Shown here piece by piece: positions 54,521-64,000 of a stretch of 64,000 bases of DNA. The notes beneath the pieces are model-generated. The model saw nothing but the letters and a program-made list of their open reading frames with translations. It ran no database searches and was not told where the DNA came from. The stretch is taken from NCBI GenBank assembly GCA_023213395.1, contig CM041465.1:183775741-183839740 (forward strand), given 5' to 3'. The position numbers and the translations under genes were made by a program. The first letter of the stretch is position 1. The number at the start of each line of letters is the position of its first letter. This stretch comes from Cycas panzhihuaensis. Lineage: Eukaryota > Cycadophyta.

Positions 54521-55260
54521 AGTAAATATCAATGTTTTTCATAGTAAGGTTACCTAAATTAAAGGGAAAATATTCCATATTTGTTATAATTGACAAACTC
54601 ACAAAACATGCACAATAGTGGCTATATAGAATATCCACATTGCAAGTCAAGTTGTAGAAGCTTTCATTAAATATGCTTATTGCCTACATGGGTATCCAAG
54701 GTTCATCTTTAGTGATTGTGATCCAAAATTTACAAGCAACTTTGGAAATAATTATTTAAGTAAATAGGCACGGCATTGACCATGAACACAAAGTACCATA
54801 TGCAAATAAATGGTCAAACAAAAGTCGCTAACAAATGTCTAAAAAGCTACCTGAGAAGTTATACTAGCAAAGTCAATGACACAAATTATTACATTAAGCT
54901 AAATGGTGGTATAATATTACATACTACACATGCACTAAGATGGCACCATTTACTGCTCTATGTGGCTATGAACTAGCATCTGCCAAAAATTACATCATTT
55001 CAAATTTTGGACAATTGGGAGTTATAAATTAGCTATCACAATCACAAAGACAACATCCAACTCCTCAAAGAACACTTGGATATGGCTTGAAATAGAATAA
55101 ACCAACAAGAAGACCAACATCATTTTAAGCAAGGATTTCAAGCAACCATGTATGTGTTTGATTCCAACCATATAGCAAAGCCTCACTAAAAAGAGCAAGG
55201 AAAGATAAACTAGTTTCAAAATTCTATAGTCCCTATCAAGTTAGATACAAGTCATCAAAT
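54521..55260 (+). pseudogene. Integrase core and C-terminus of gypsy K
   Basis: Resumes as ISMFFIVRLPKLKGKYSIFV, IIDKLTKHAQ (about 54522-54615), then SLVIVIQNLQ-type text for the second block, AKWWYNITYYTCTKMAPFTA near 54900-54955, and LLKEHLDMA-NRINQQEDQH then KLVSKFYSPYQVRY near 55205-55250. Stops and shifts are dense. With 48640-48845 it makes one integrase split by M. Confidence 0.8.
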
Positions 55261-55264
55261 GTAC

Positions 55265-55640
55265 AAAAATGAAAGAAAGGGTTCCTCTTAGGATATGCCA
55301 TTCAATTTAGACTCATGGTGTTATATGATGGGTTGTTTTCCAAGTTGCGAATCCCCCCTTGATGTAAAGAAATTTAGTCTTTTCTCTTTACAAATCAAAT
55401 CTATGGATGATGAGTTCTATCTTAAAAAAAAATAAATGCCATGTATGTGAAGAAGTTGAAATAAGCCAAGCAACAGCAACCAAGTCTCCTATTTTGCATA
55501 AAGAAAATATACATTAGGCAGCTTATGTGAAGCAAATAATATAAATAGAAAATTTGGGGACCCCATTTGTTGATTTGCTTATGAGTCAACAATCCACATA
55601 ACAAGAGTCCACTCTTTTCATTGAAAAGACAAGATTGTCA
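55265..55640 (+). pseudogene. Possible copia integrase-end fragment
   Basis: KGFLLGYAIQFRLMVLYDG (about 55276-55332) resembles the block after copia integrase that reads IFVGYAIHSKAYKLYDP in J. A later MCEEVEISQATATKSPILHK has the feel of a copia linker. It is short and low-scoring by eye, so it may be chance. Confidence 0.25.
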
Positions 55641-55994
55641 TAAAGAAATAAAATCATAATATGTTCAATTTGTGCAAAAATAAGCATCTAGATTCCCATT
55701 ACTCATGGTAGAAGGGCCTAGCTTATGTATGTAAGCTATATGTCATGCTGTAGATTAAATTCCTTACTAGAATTTTGCAGCTACTACCTACTACACCAAC
55801 GCTAATAGTCATTGCCACAAAGGATAAAATTGCTTCTTGAAGATGTCAATAAGCCTACTTTTTCTTCCAAAAACTAAAGGCAATCAAATGGATAAGTAGT
55901 CACATAAGCTATTAACTTCCAATAAATTCAAAATGAAACCAGTTCACAAACCATTATCATTGAATTATTGAAAGAAGACATGAGTTTGATGTAC
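55641..55994 (-). other. Probable intron downstream of the BCE2 exon, no gene seen
   Basis: Starts (minus strand) with the GT of the donor at 55994-55993. No further exon can be read. Confidence 0.5.
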
Positions 55995-56422
55995 CTGAGG
56001 GGAATAGTCTTATCTTCAAACAATTTCCCAAACATTGGTTTAAGATGAGATGAGACTTCCTCTGTCAATCTTGCATTCATAATCTTAACGTCTTGGATTG
56101 GAGTTTCTTGAGAAAAGACAGCCGATTCCTCATTTACACTCCCCTTATTGGCAACATATTTCAAGACATCTTCTTTAAGTACTCTTCCATCTTTACCAGT
56201 ACCGGGAATGTCCTCTAAATTAACACCATATTTCTTTGCAATATAACGAACCGCAGGTGTTGACAATACCTTTCCTTTATTTTCTATGTTGATTGCAATC
56301 TCACCATTTTGTGAAAGAGATTCCTTACACTCCATCTTTGTGTCGAGCACCTCTTCCTCCCCAAAACTTGGCTTGTCATGATGGGTTCCTTCTACGTTCA
56401 TTTCTAGTAATGTTTCTCCAAC
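55995..56422 (-). CDS. BCE2: Internal exon of BCKDH E2 (lipoamide acyltransferase): subunit-binding domain
   Basis: Minus-strand exon of 428 bp, 142 codons plus two bases. It is bounded by acceptor TTTGTATTTGGCAG/GTTGG and donor CCCCTCAG/GTACAT. It begins VGETLLEMNVEG, the sequence that follows a lipoyl domain. The peripheral subunit-binding domain is VLSTPAVRYIAKKYGVNLED and IPGTGKDGRVLKEDVLKYV (about residues 51-90), which docks the E1/E3 partners. It ends FEDKTIPLR at the entry to the acyltransferase domain. GTGKDGRVLKEDVL points to the branched-chain 2-oxoacid enzyme rather than pyruvate E2. The protein works in the mitochondrial matrix in Val/Leu/Ile breakdown. No stop or shift. Neither the lipoyl exons nor the catalytic exons are in the window, so a gene with very long introns or a stranded exon are both possible. 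Confidence 0.85.
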
Positions 56423-57833
56423 CTGCCAAATACAAACAATAATTATAAAGAAATTGCATTTACAAAATCCTTTCATAAGCAAATAGTTTTACAAACTCCA
56501 AGGAAAGAAAAACAAAGATACCCTAATTACATAAGTAGTTATTGTTAATTAGTTAAGAAGTGGTATAGTGAAGTAATGTAAGATCGCACCATTTGTAAAA
56601 GATCAACCATTGGCATAAGTTAAATATGGTAAACTCGCATTGGATTCAATGTGAGAATTGAGTTTTTCTTATTGAAGCATTGTATGCAGCTTATTGGTTA
56701 TCAATGAAATAACTTAAGGGTTATGGAACCATTCTTAACAATGCACAATTATTTGTGTTGTGTTATTGTTGAAGTATGTTGTGGTATGCCATGATTGTAT
56801 GACAGTTCCTATAGAGCATTGTTGATCATACGCAATAGCACATTATCAATCTAGCAATCCAAAGGCACATGGATATTCTATTGATGATGTCAATCTCTCA
56901 TAATCAATATTCATATACACAGCCAAACTATATATTGTCATGTTTATCCCTTTAACTATGATGCATGTGTATTATAGGGCCCACTTAGTTAATGTTGGTT
57001 ATGTTGCCTACAAGCTACTGAGGGGAACAATGGTAAGCCTAAGTCTTAGTAAAATCCATTAGTGGTTACAGGTTATGTGTGAAGGAACAAGATCACTAGC
57101 TACCATAAATATAATTGCTTCTAAGACTAGTAATCAAGGGGCATTCCAATGACACATACAAAACTACCTAAGGAAAAAGTTCAATATACTAAAAAATGAG
57201 CACTATGGTGGACTAAGAAGGCAACAAGCAACGAGAAGGCACTCTAATAAAAAAGGAATGTCAAGATAGAAATACAGTCCTCTTGCCAAAAGTGAGTAAT
57301 AACATAAACTTTGGAACTTGCCACTTAGAGCAACCCAATCCTACAATCCTACACACAAATGACATAAGTGTTTGGGAGGGAGTTGCAAGGAAAGAGAGTG
57401 CAGAGGAAAGCCTACACCATAATAAGGATGATGCAATGGAAGATGTTGAGGGGTGCATTGAAATTCATTTGTTTTTTTGTCATCTATTCAACATCCGACT
57501 ATAAGGAAGTTCATCGAAACTAGACAATGTCAAGCTATTTCTCATTGTCAACCCTCTAGCATTCAAAGCCCCAAGGGACGAAAACATAGTTTATCCCAAA
57601 ACACTTGGAATAGTAAGGAAAAATCCCTTGCTTTAGACAATGGGCGTCATAACTTTAGAGGCAACATGTCAAAGTGGCAATGCATTCTACAAATTGATTT
57701 TTGATGGGACAAGGGAATCCTCTAACCATTCGACATTATTTGAAAACCTCCAAAGATAACAAATATTAAGAACCTAGTAGATATTAAGAGAAGATTGTTA
57801 CAAATCTTGGGAAATCCTATATTGACTTGGTGG
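56423..57833 (-). other. Probable intron upstream of the BCE2 exon, no gene seen
   Basis: A polypyrimidine-type stretch (TTTATAATTATTGTTTGTATTTGGCAG, read on the minus strand in two parts) precedes the exon. The rest has only short random frames (for example 57283-57504) and no transposon motif I recognise. Confidence 0.5.
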
Positions 57834-58054
57834 TGTTAAAAACACACTTACAAATAAGGAGATGATTCAAACATGAAAGAAACCATTATTCTTCATTGAT
57901 AAAAGGATAGGAGAGCCTTCCATATATATACATGAAGATTACAATAGAGGGCCCATGCATTTCAAGCGCTTGTCAACATATATAAAAGAGGGGTTTATGA
58001 CACACTACCTTCAATAATAACTTAAGAGCTTCTAGAGATAAAACGACATTAACA
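57834..58054 (-). repeat. 3' LTR of N
   Basis: In the minus direction it runs TGTTAATGTCG...GTGTTTTTAACA, 221 bp. It is preceded by CATTAAGGGGGGA, the purine tract. TATA-like TATATATATGG is near 57925. No partner LTR is present. Confidence 0.75.
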
Positions 58055-58068
58055 TCCCCCCTTAATGT

Positions 58069-59150
58069 TTTATCCTTTGCTCTAAACTCGTAGCAATCTT
58101 CAAAGGTACTGGAATCCATCTCTTCCCAATGGCTTGAGGAGGATGTCTGCAAGTGGATGCTCGTTATTGTAGTGTTGAAGATTGATTTCTTTGGCTTGAA
58201 CTTTCTCACGTATAAAATGATAATGAACTTCAATATGTTTTGTTCTTGCATTGTGGATCAAATTTTTTGTTAATTTGATAACACTCTAGTTACAACAAAA
58301 TATAGGAGTGGATTCAAATATTTCTTGATTTAGGTCTTTGAGCAATTGTTTAAGCTAGATTGCTCCACACAAGTGCCACTCACAGCTACTTTGTATTCTA
58401 CCTTTGTAGATGATAAAGCAACAGTTGCTTGTTTCTTACTACTCCAGGATGTTATGGCTGACCCTAAGGTGAAGCAGTACCTAGAAGTAGATTTCCTCTC
58501 ATGATGATCACCAGCCCAATCTGAATCACAGTATCCTTTTAAATTAAGATCAGACTTTTTGTCAAATTTCAATCCCAAATCCAAAATGCCTTTGATGTAC
58601 CTTAGAATTCTTTTAGTTGTGTTCGAATGAATGAACTTTGGAGCATGCATGAAACTGGAGACGTTTTTTATTGAGTATGATATGTCCAACCTAGTTGTTG
58701 TCAGATATATGACACTTCTAACAAGTTGCCTATATAAAGTCTCATTTACTCCTTGACTGTCTTCTTTTGTTGTCAAAACACATCCTATCTCGATTGGAGT
58801 GAGGTTGGAATTGCAATCCTCCATGTTGAATCTTTTTAAGAGATTCTTTGCATATTTTGATTGAGATATGAAGACGAAGTTGTCTTTTTGACTTACTTCA
58901 ATGTTAAAGTAATAATATAACTGGCCCATGTTTGTAATTTCGAATTCATTTTCTATTTAGAATTTTACCCATTTAATTGTTTCTTGATCACTGTCTGTAA
59001 CAATCATGTCATCCACATATACAACAATTATGGTAATCAAAACATTCTTTATTGTTGTATAAAGGCTTGGATCAGACTCACACTGATTGAATCCATTCTT
59101 CTTGAGGTAGAAATCCAAGAGGGTAGAACAGTTAAACGATTCTTCTGAAA
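58069..59150 (-). pseudogene. RT and RNase H of N
   Basis: From the right: FSEESFNCSTLLDFYLKKNG, IIVVYVDDMIVTDSDQETIK (YVDD at about 59015), then a TAG and from 58929 a 199-codon clean frame: MGQLYYYFNIEVSQKDNFVF, YRQLVRSVIYLTTTRLDISY, KGYCDSDWAGDHHERKSTSR, YCFTLGSAITSWSSKKQATV, ALSSTKVEYKVAVSGTCVEQ. The RNase H tail is frame-broken but reaches the purine tract. The catalytic residues of both domains that fall in the fragment are visible. Confidence 0.9.
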
Positions 59151-59154
59151 ACTT

Positions 59155-59600
59155 GAAAAGCTACAACTCAAAGAAGGAACCAAATCAATTGATGCCCTTC
59201 CATATTACATCAGTAACCTGCAACCTAAAGTTCAAGACGACATATGCCAATTTTGACCAAGCACACTGGATTAAACTATTCAGCTAACACATGAAAGAGA
59301 AGAAAAAATCAATTGGCACAACAGAGAAGGTTCAAAAGAAATTCCCAAACATTTTGAACACTAGAATTCAAACCATCAGGACCAACCACTCAAGAATTCC
59401 AAGCAAGAAACGCAACCCAAAGTAATCAAACAACACAATCAAACACCACACAATGCAATCGTGAGATTAAAAGAGCAGAGGACCCTCAATGTCTGTCATA
59501 CTTGCAAGAAGCCACGGAGCAGAGGGCACACTTATAGCAAAAGAAAGCTTTACTCTGTAGAGATAAAGGATGATGATAACTATGTGCACAGGAAAAGACT
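59155..59600 (+). pseudogene. Gypsy Gag scrap R
   Basis: The plus strand reads LQLKEGTKSIDALPYYISNL then QPKVQDDICQF (about 59160-59255) and, after stops, a Gln/Asn-rich stretch and CHTCKKPRSRGHTYSK near 59497-59545, a zinc-knuckle-like motif. It looks like a Ty3/gypsy Gag C-half. Nothing else of that element is present. Confidence 0.55.
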
Positions 59601-59617
59601 ATAGTACAAATAGAGTT

Positions 59618-59693
59618 TAGACTGCAATTTGAATTATGAGCAGAACCTTAGATTGCAATCTAGAGCACAAGTAGAGCCTTAGATTGCAATCTA
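59618..59693 (+). repeat. 31-bp tandem repeat with palindromic core, ~2.5 copies
   Basis: Units start at 59618 (decayed), 59649 and 59680. The last two begin with the 14-bp palindrome TAGATTGCAATCTA and are separated by GAGCACAAGTAGAGCCT. Confidence 0.75.
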
Positions 59694-59711
59694 GAGTGTC
59701 AGTAAGGGTGT

Positions 59712-59925
59712 TGTTAGGAGCATAATGTTATATACTAATTGTTAAAATGGTAATGTTATAAACCCTTCTTTGTAACTCCCTCTTTCTATCTGCCATGTGT
59801 CATGATCTAGAGAGTCGGTTACAAATCAATTTGTAACAATTGTATTGAATCATGTGTATTTAAGGAGACATTGTCTCACAATACAAGTCATATTCACATC
59901 AATTTTCTGTTCAGTGAAATTAACA
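59712..59925 (+). repeat. 5' LTR of O
   Basis: TGTTAGGAGCATAATG...GTGAAATTAACA, 214 bp. GTTACAAATcaATTTGTAAC at 59818-59837 is an inverted repeat with 9-bp arms. A TATA-like TGTATTTAAGG follows at about 59854. Confidence 0.85.
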
Positions 59926-59937
59926 TGGTATCAAAGC
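59926..59937 (+). other. Primer-binding site of O
   Basis: TGGTATCAAAGC, one transition from the tRNA-Met complement, abuts the LTR. Confidence 0.88.
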
Positions 59938-60600
59938 AGGTTAGCCTGCCTGCCTGACAAGGAAGTTATAGTTACAAGGATTTGGGCAAGATCAAATCAA
60001 ATTATTCTAGAACTCAAGGGAGATAAAGGACAAAGTTTTTTAAACTGCAAAATTTATTATAATACAGAGGTGTGTGGTCTTGTACAGACATGAATTCTTT
60101 GAAGTGCTCAATTTTGAATGAAAATTGACCAGTAGATTCGTCTCAATACAGACATCATTTCTTTCTTTAGGCACAAAGTGCTTTGGGCTAGTTTTGAGGC
60201 TGCTTTTGGTCCTTTTTGATCTGCACGGGTTTGAGGCTCCTTTCTCCTTTTTTTTTTTTGAAAACTCTTTGATTTTTTCAAATAAATCTGGTTGCACAAT
60301 CTGAGTATCATTAAATCGAAGAGATTGAGACACATTTTGTGAAATTTGGTGGAAGATTTCATTAGATTCAAAAGATTTTTCGTTAAAACTCTAGTCGCCC
60401 CTGTCTGGCTTTCATGTTAAATTTCTCACATTCTGTAGATTATTTTAACAAAATAATTACAGATCTATGATGAGCATGAAATTATCTCTCTTTTGAGGTA
60501 TATATCATATTGATCTATACAGCAAGGGCTTTGTACGGAATTCTGTACAATTATACAGTCAAAACTACCCAAATCGATTTTCTATTTTTAAGGATGGCCT
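59938..60600 (+). other. Leader of O
   Basis: No supported coding. The minus-strand Lys-rich frames (60040-60371) are antisense to a pyrimidine-rich stretch. Confidence 0.55.
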
Positions 60601-61740
60601 CTACAATCTAGCTTTGTCTGATCAAGACGAACTGACAGATACAAACTACCACATTTGGAAATTAAGATAGAAACCCTTCTGAGAGACAAAAATGCATGGG
60701 ACATTGCAAATGGAGCTGAAGCCCGACCTACTACTACAAGTGTTGATCCAGCCAGCTGGATAGAAAGAGATAATACAGGTGTAATTATTCTTAAACTTTC
60801 AATCTCAGATCCTCTCCTCGTGTGTGGGAAAAATTTAAATTCTTCATCTGCAATATGGACTAAAATCTGTATAGTCAAAAGAACAAGGCTAGAATAATAG
60901 CCCTTAAGGAAGAGTTATTTAATTTGCATATGAAGGAATCTGATATTGTATCTGCATTTATTTACAAAGTTATTTCGGAAAGAAATGATCTCTTAAGTGC
61001 AGGTGCTACTATTTCAGAGCAAGAACCAGCGGAGATGGTAGTAAGTAAGCTACCAAAATCTTTTGACGTAACCATCAACACCATAACAAGTAATAACCAG
61101 ATTGATAAAACGTCACTTAATACATTAACTAGTCTATTATTAAAGATAGGAGCAGAGGAATAAGCGCTATGCCCCATTCATTTTATGGGAATTCTTGGCA
61201 GTACCATTGATTGAGTGTGTTTCTAAGCTCTATCTAGTTCATGGGCATTCTCGTGGCAATTTATTTTAAAGCACCATCTAGTTAATGGGCATCTTGGTAA
61301 TACTATCAATCTAGCATTGTAGTGAGATTAGGACTTAGCCTAAAACTAGCTTTTAGTTAGCTTTAGTAGTTATTTAGATGAGACATAGTAGAGATTGAAG
61401 ATGCCTTTAAACTTGGGTCTAAGAGCAAAGAGCCAATCACATGGAAGAGGACGCATTCTAGATGCTAGAAGTCCTGCTCGTGGTAGATGGTAGGATAATA
61501 GAGGACGTGGCCGCTTAAGAGATATAAGAATCTGCTACAATTGTGGTAAGCTAGGACATTTTGCAAACACATGTAGAGCCTTTGACCTTTGTTATCATTG
61601 TGGACAGCCAAGTCATTATCCCTATCAGTGTTCGCAAAGAAGAGCAGACATTCAGAGAGGGAAATGCCTGGTTGGCAACTATAGCAAGGACCAGACAGAG
61701 GAAGAGGAGGAAGAAACAACATTCATCACTGCTCTTTCTG
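60601..61740 (+). pseudogene. Gag of O
   Basis: LTDTNYHIWKLR (about 60628-60665), METLLRDKNAWDIANGAEAR, then after a shift EELFNLHMKESDIVSAFIYK (about 60911-60970), EMVVSKLPKSFDVTINTITS, LTSLLLKIGAEE to a TAA at 61161. A gap of about 230 bases with no readable Gag follows (61165-61395). Two zinc knuckles close it: CYNCGKLGHFANTC and CYHCGQPSHYPYQC at 61532-61633, both with all four ligands. Copia Gag usually has one knuckle, so two is notable. Confidence 0.85.
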
Positions 61741-62100
61741 CAAGCTTGCATGACCAAGATGTTTAGTATATTGACTCTGGTGCCTCCCATCACATGACTA
61801 ATCGAGAAGAATAGTTTGAGTTAGTAAAACCATATAATATTAATAAATCTATTGAATTAGGAGATAAGTACCCACTGGCTACAAAGGGAGTAGGTACCAT
61901 AGCTGTCAATTTACAGGGCAATGTAAAGAAGATAGGGAATGTATTGCTTGTACTTGGTCTGAAAATAAATATTTTGTTAGTATCACAACTTAGCAAAAAG
62001 GGGCTAAGAACTGTATTTGATGAAGAGGGCTACTGTTATGTAATGGATATGAAAAATGATGGCAATGTAATAGCCAAAGGCATAAGATGCAATGAGCTGT
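61741..62100 (+). pseudogene. Protease of O
   Basis: IDSGASHHMTNREE (about 61769-61810) carries the D-S-G triad; a TAG follows where Trp is likely. FELVKPYNINKSIELGDKYP, GTIAVNLQGNVKKIGNVLLV and INILLVSQLSKKGLRTVFDE complete the domain and lead into pre-integrase. Confidence 0.88.
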
Positions 62101-63040
62101 ATAAATTGCTATTGAATCCTGTAAACCATAAATTGGGTATAAAAACATGTACTGTTGTGAATTCTAATAATAAAGTTTGGCATTTGAAGTATGGACATCT
62201 CCCTATAGATACGTTGAAGTTATTGGAGAAATCTGGCATGGTAATTGGTCTACCTCCCATCACCTCTAAAAATTTTGTTTTTAAGGTTGCCAATTTGGGA
62301 AGCAGCATCGACTTCCATTCAAGGAAAGCAATTGGCGTGCCTAGAATAAATAAGAATTGATTCATAGTGATTTATATGGTCCTCTTACTCCACTTTCAAT
62401 CAATGGATGCAAATATTTTTTAACTTTCATTGATGACTTTACTTGAAAGGTATGGGTGTACTTCCTTTATAATAAATTTGAAGTTTTTGAAATCTTCGAG
62501 GAATTCAAAGTAGAAGTAAAGTTAGAATCTGGAGCTAAAATAAAGTGCATTAGATCTGATGGTGGTGGAGAATACATATCAAAAAACTTCCTGAATTTTT
62601 TCAAAATAAATGGGATACGTAGACAGTTCACAACTCCATACACCCCTCAATCTAATGGGGTTGCTGAAAGAAAAAACAAAACCAACATGAAAATGGCTCG
62701 TAACATGATTGTTGAAAAACAAGTTTCAAAAACTTACTGGGCAGAAGCTGTTAGCACTGCCTGTTATTTGATAAATTGAAGTCCTACAAAAGCATTGGAA
62801 CAAATCACTCTAGAGGAAGCTTGGACAAGTAAGAAGCCTGATGTAAGTAATCTAAAAGTATTTGGATGTCAAGCATTCGTTTATGTTCCTGATAAAAGAA
62901 GATCAAAACTCAATGCTGAGACTATAGAATATATCTTGATAGGATACAACAAAAATTCAAAGGCATATAAATGCATACATTCAAAAACTAATAGAATCTA
63001 TGTAAGTAGAGATGATGTGTTTAATGAAGAAGTTGATTAG
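62101..63040 (+). pseudogene. Integrase of O
   Basis: VWHLKYGHLPIDTLKLLEKS (62177) is the zinc-side His pair; the Cys pair is frame-broken near 62275-62310. Core: IHSDLYGPLTPLSINGCKYF with the first Asp, FIDDFT, a TGA, then KVWVYFLYNKFEVFEIFEEF, IRSDGGGEYISKNFLNFFKI and YTPQSNGVAERKNKTNMKMA with the other acids. NLKVFGCQAFVYVPDKRRSK ends it at 63038. Confidence 0.9.
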
Positions 63041-63364
63041 GACAACAAATCTCAATTCAAACAAATTGAAGAAGGATCAAAAGCAATACCTCAAGAGGTC
63101 ATCATAGAAAAAACCTTGGAACTTACATCAAAAGAAATCTCTCAAACACCAGAATCTTCGCCAGTATTGCATGAAGATTCAATACAGGAAGAACAGTCGT
63201 CAGAAGAATTAACCACTAAAGAAGAATCAAGAGAGGGAAAGAAAGTACCAAGATGGTACATCAAAATAATTGAAGAAGGAAAAGGAGATTTGTTCACACA
63301 CAGAACCATAAGTCAAAAACCACAAGCATTATACAACAATGTTGAGTCTTAGTCATTTCAAGAA
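63041..63364 (+). pseudogene. Integrase-RT linker of O
   Basis: Glu/Ser/Lys-rich (SKEISQTPESSPVLHEDSIQ, EEQSSEELTTKEESREGKKV), hydrophilic and probably disordered; typical of this position in copia. Confidence 0.7.
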
Positions 63365-64000
63365 GCAAAAGATCAGCCAGAATGGAGAACAACAATGGCT
63401 TCAGAAATGCAATCAATTGCCGAAAATCAGACATGGGAATTAGTTGAGCTCCCGTCCAATAAATATGTGGTTAACTGTAAAGGGGTTTATAAAGTCAAAG
63501 GCGCAGATGGAAAAATTGAAAAATACAAGGCAAGACATGTAGCCAAACGCTATACACAGACAGCTGGAGTAGATTTCGAAGAAACCTTTTCTCCTATAGC
63601 CAAATTGAATACAGTGAGAACAGTTATTGCCTTGGCTGCTAAACAAAATTAGAAAATATTTCATCTAGATGTTAAAAGTGCTTTCCTAAATGGAGAGCTA
63701 GAAGAGGAAGTCTACATGGCTCAACCAAAAGGGTACATCAAAGAAGGATAGGAACACATGGTTTGTAAATTGAGGAAGGCATTGTGTGGATTAAAACAAG
63801 TCCCTCGGGCTTGGTATGCCAAATTGGACAAACATCTATGTCAGAATCGCTTCAGATGCTCTAACTCCAATTCCAACCTGAAGAAAAGAAATGGACTAAT
63901 CACCATAGTTGCAGTTTATGTAGATGATATGATACTTACAAGGAGCGATGATGATTCAATCAAAAACTTGAAGAAACAATTAGAAGGAGAATTTGAAATG
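63365..64000 (+). pseudogene. Reverse transcriptase of O (partial at window end)
   Basis: WRTTMASEMQSIAENQTWEL, KYKARHVAKRYTQTAGVDFE, ETFSPIAKLNTVRTVIALAA, then a TAG where Trp is expected, [32 protein letters not shown] with a TAG, LRKALCGLKQVPRAWYAKLD, VAVYVDDMILTRSDDDSIKN (YVDD about 63918-63929). It runs off the window in LKKQLEGEFEM. Only two stops in about 210 codons. Confidence 0.93.

Larger units (their letters stand above)
57834..59150 (-). mobile_element. Ty1/copia N, 3' part, minus strand
   Basis: LTR 57834-58054, purine tract 58055-58068, then RNase H and RT to about 59150, where recognisable text stops. The 5' half is absent, so it is a truncated copy. It is unlike J in wording and represents another copia family. 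Confidence 0.85.
59712..64000 (+). mobile_element. Ty1/copia O, 5' two-thirds, runs off the window
   Basis: LTR 59712-59925, primer site, leader, gag, protease, integrase and most of RT in copia order, with about a dozen stops but long clean stretches. It differs in wording from J, G and N, so it is a further copia family. The end is cut by the window edge. Confidence 0.92.

Noticed and set aside
57283-57704. Frames of 73 and 75 codons
   Set aside because: No motif, no splice context; treated as intron.
60040-60371. Minus-strand Lys-rich frames in the O leader
   Set aside because: They arise from a T/C-rich stretch of the leader; no homology.

Overview
The window is seed-plant nuclear DNA: AT-rich and almost wholly built of old, nested LTR retrotransposons. 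The long intergenic/intronic space, the 4-9 % divergence between paired LTRs (estimated by eye) and the survival of many decayed full-length copies suggest a gymnosperm-like giant genome; that assignment is inference. I see no tRNA, rRNA, CRISPR or bacterial-type operon. Most elements carry a primer-binding site (PBS) complementary to initiator-Met tRNA (TGGTATCAGAGC or a one/two-base variant) directly after the 5' LTR. Letter names Q, P, A, B and so on are mine.

Layout. 1-871: minus-strand chromovirus end Q. About 872-15042: Ty3/gypsy element P, split by copia A (1208-5213, TSD ATATG) and chromovirus B (6215-12318, TSD AGTAA); B itself carries a 239-bp GC-rich insert (TSD GGACT). 15043-19817: copia C, a decayed relative of J, joined to P inside its reverse transcriptase (RT). 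19818-20229 and 26374-27785: chromovirus D, LTR pieces plus gag. 20230-26368: chromovirus E between the D pieces. 27786-32551: minus-strand copia G. 32552-33060 and 33061-33888: 3' ends of plus-strand copias I and H (G lies in I, I in H). 34312-41915: copia J, the best preserved. 42273-48603: chromovirus F (TSD TACAA). 48604-55260: gypsy integrase remnant K split by an unidentified block M, which holds the minus-strand gag-only element L (50404-53852). 57834-59150: minus copia N. About 59155-59590: gypsy gag scrap R. 59712-64000: copia O, running off the window.

The only cellular coding sequence I recognise is one 428-bp exon on the minus strand (55995-56422) with clean splice sites. It encodes the subunit-binding domain of the E2 (dihydrolipoyl acyltransferase) subunit of mitochondrial branched-chain 2-oxoacid dehydrogenase (BCE2). 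If the gene is live, nearly everything left of it is one intron of more than 55 kb.

None of the retroelement polyproteins is fully open: stops and frameshifts interrupt each, so coding parts are given as pseudogenes. Many stops sit where Gln, Trp or Arg is expected, the mark of cytosine-methylation decay. Points that stand out: a copia-type element (L) coding only Gag plus an acidic repeat tail, with a stem-loop array in its leader; near-perfect palindromes in the LTRs of several unrelated families; a dense AAGTG/CACTT motif field in the leader of J whose dimer is the J LTR palindrome; an 11-bp minisatellite; and a leader hairpin conserved between E and F.
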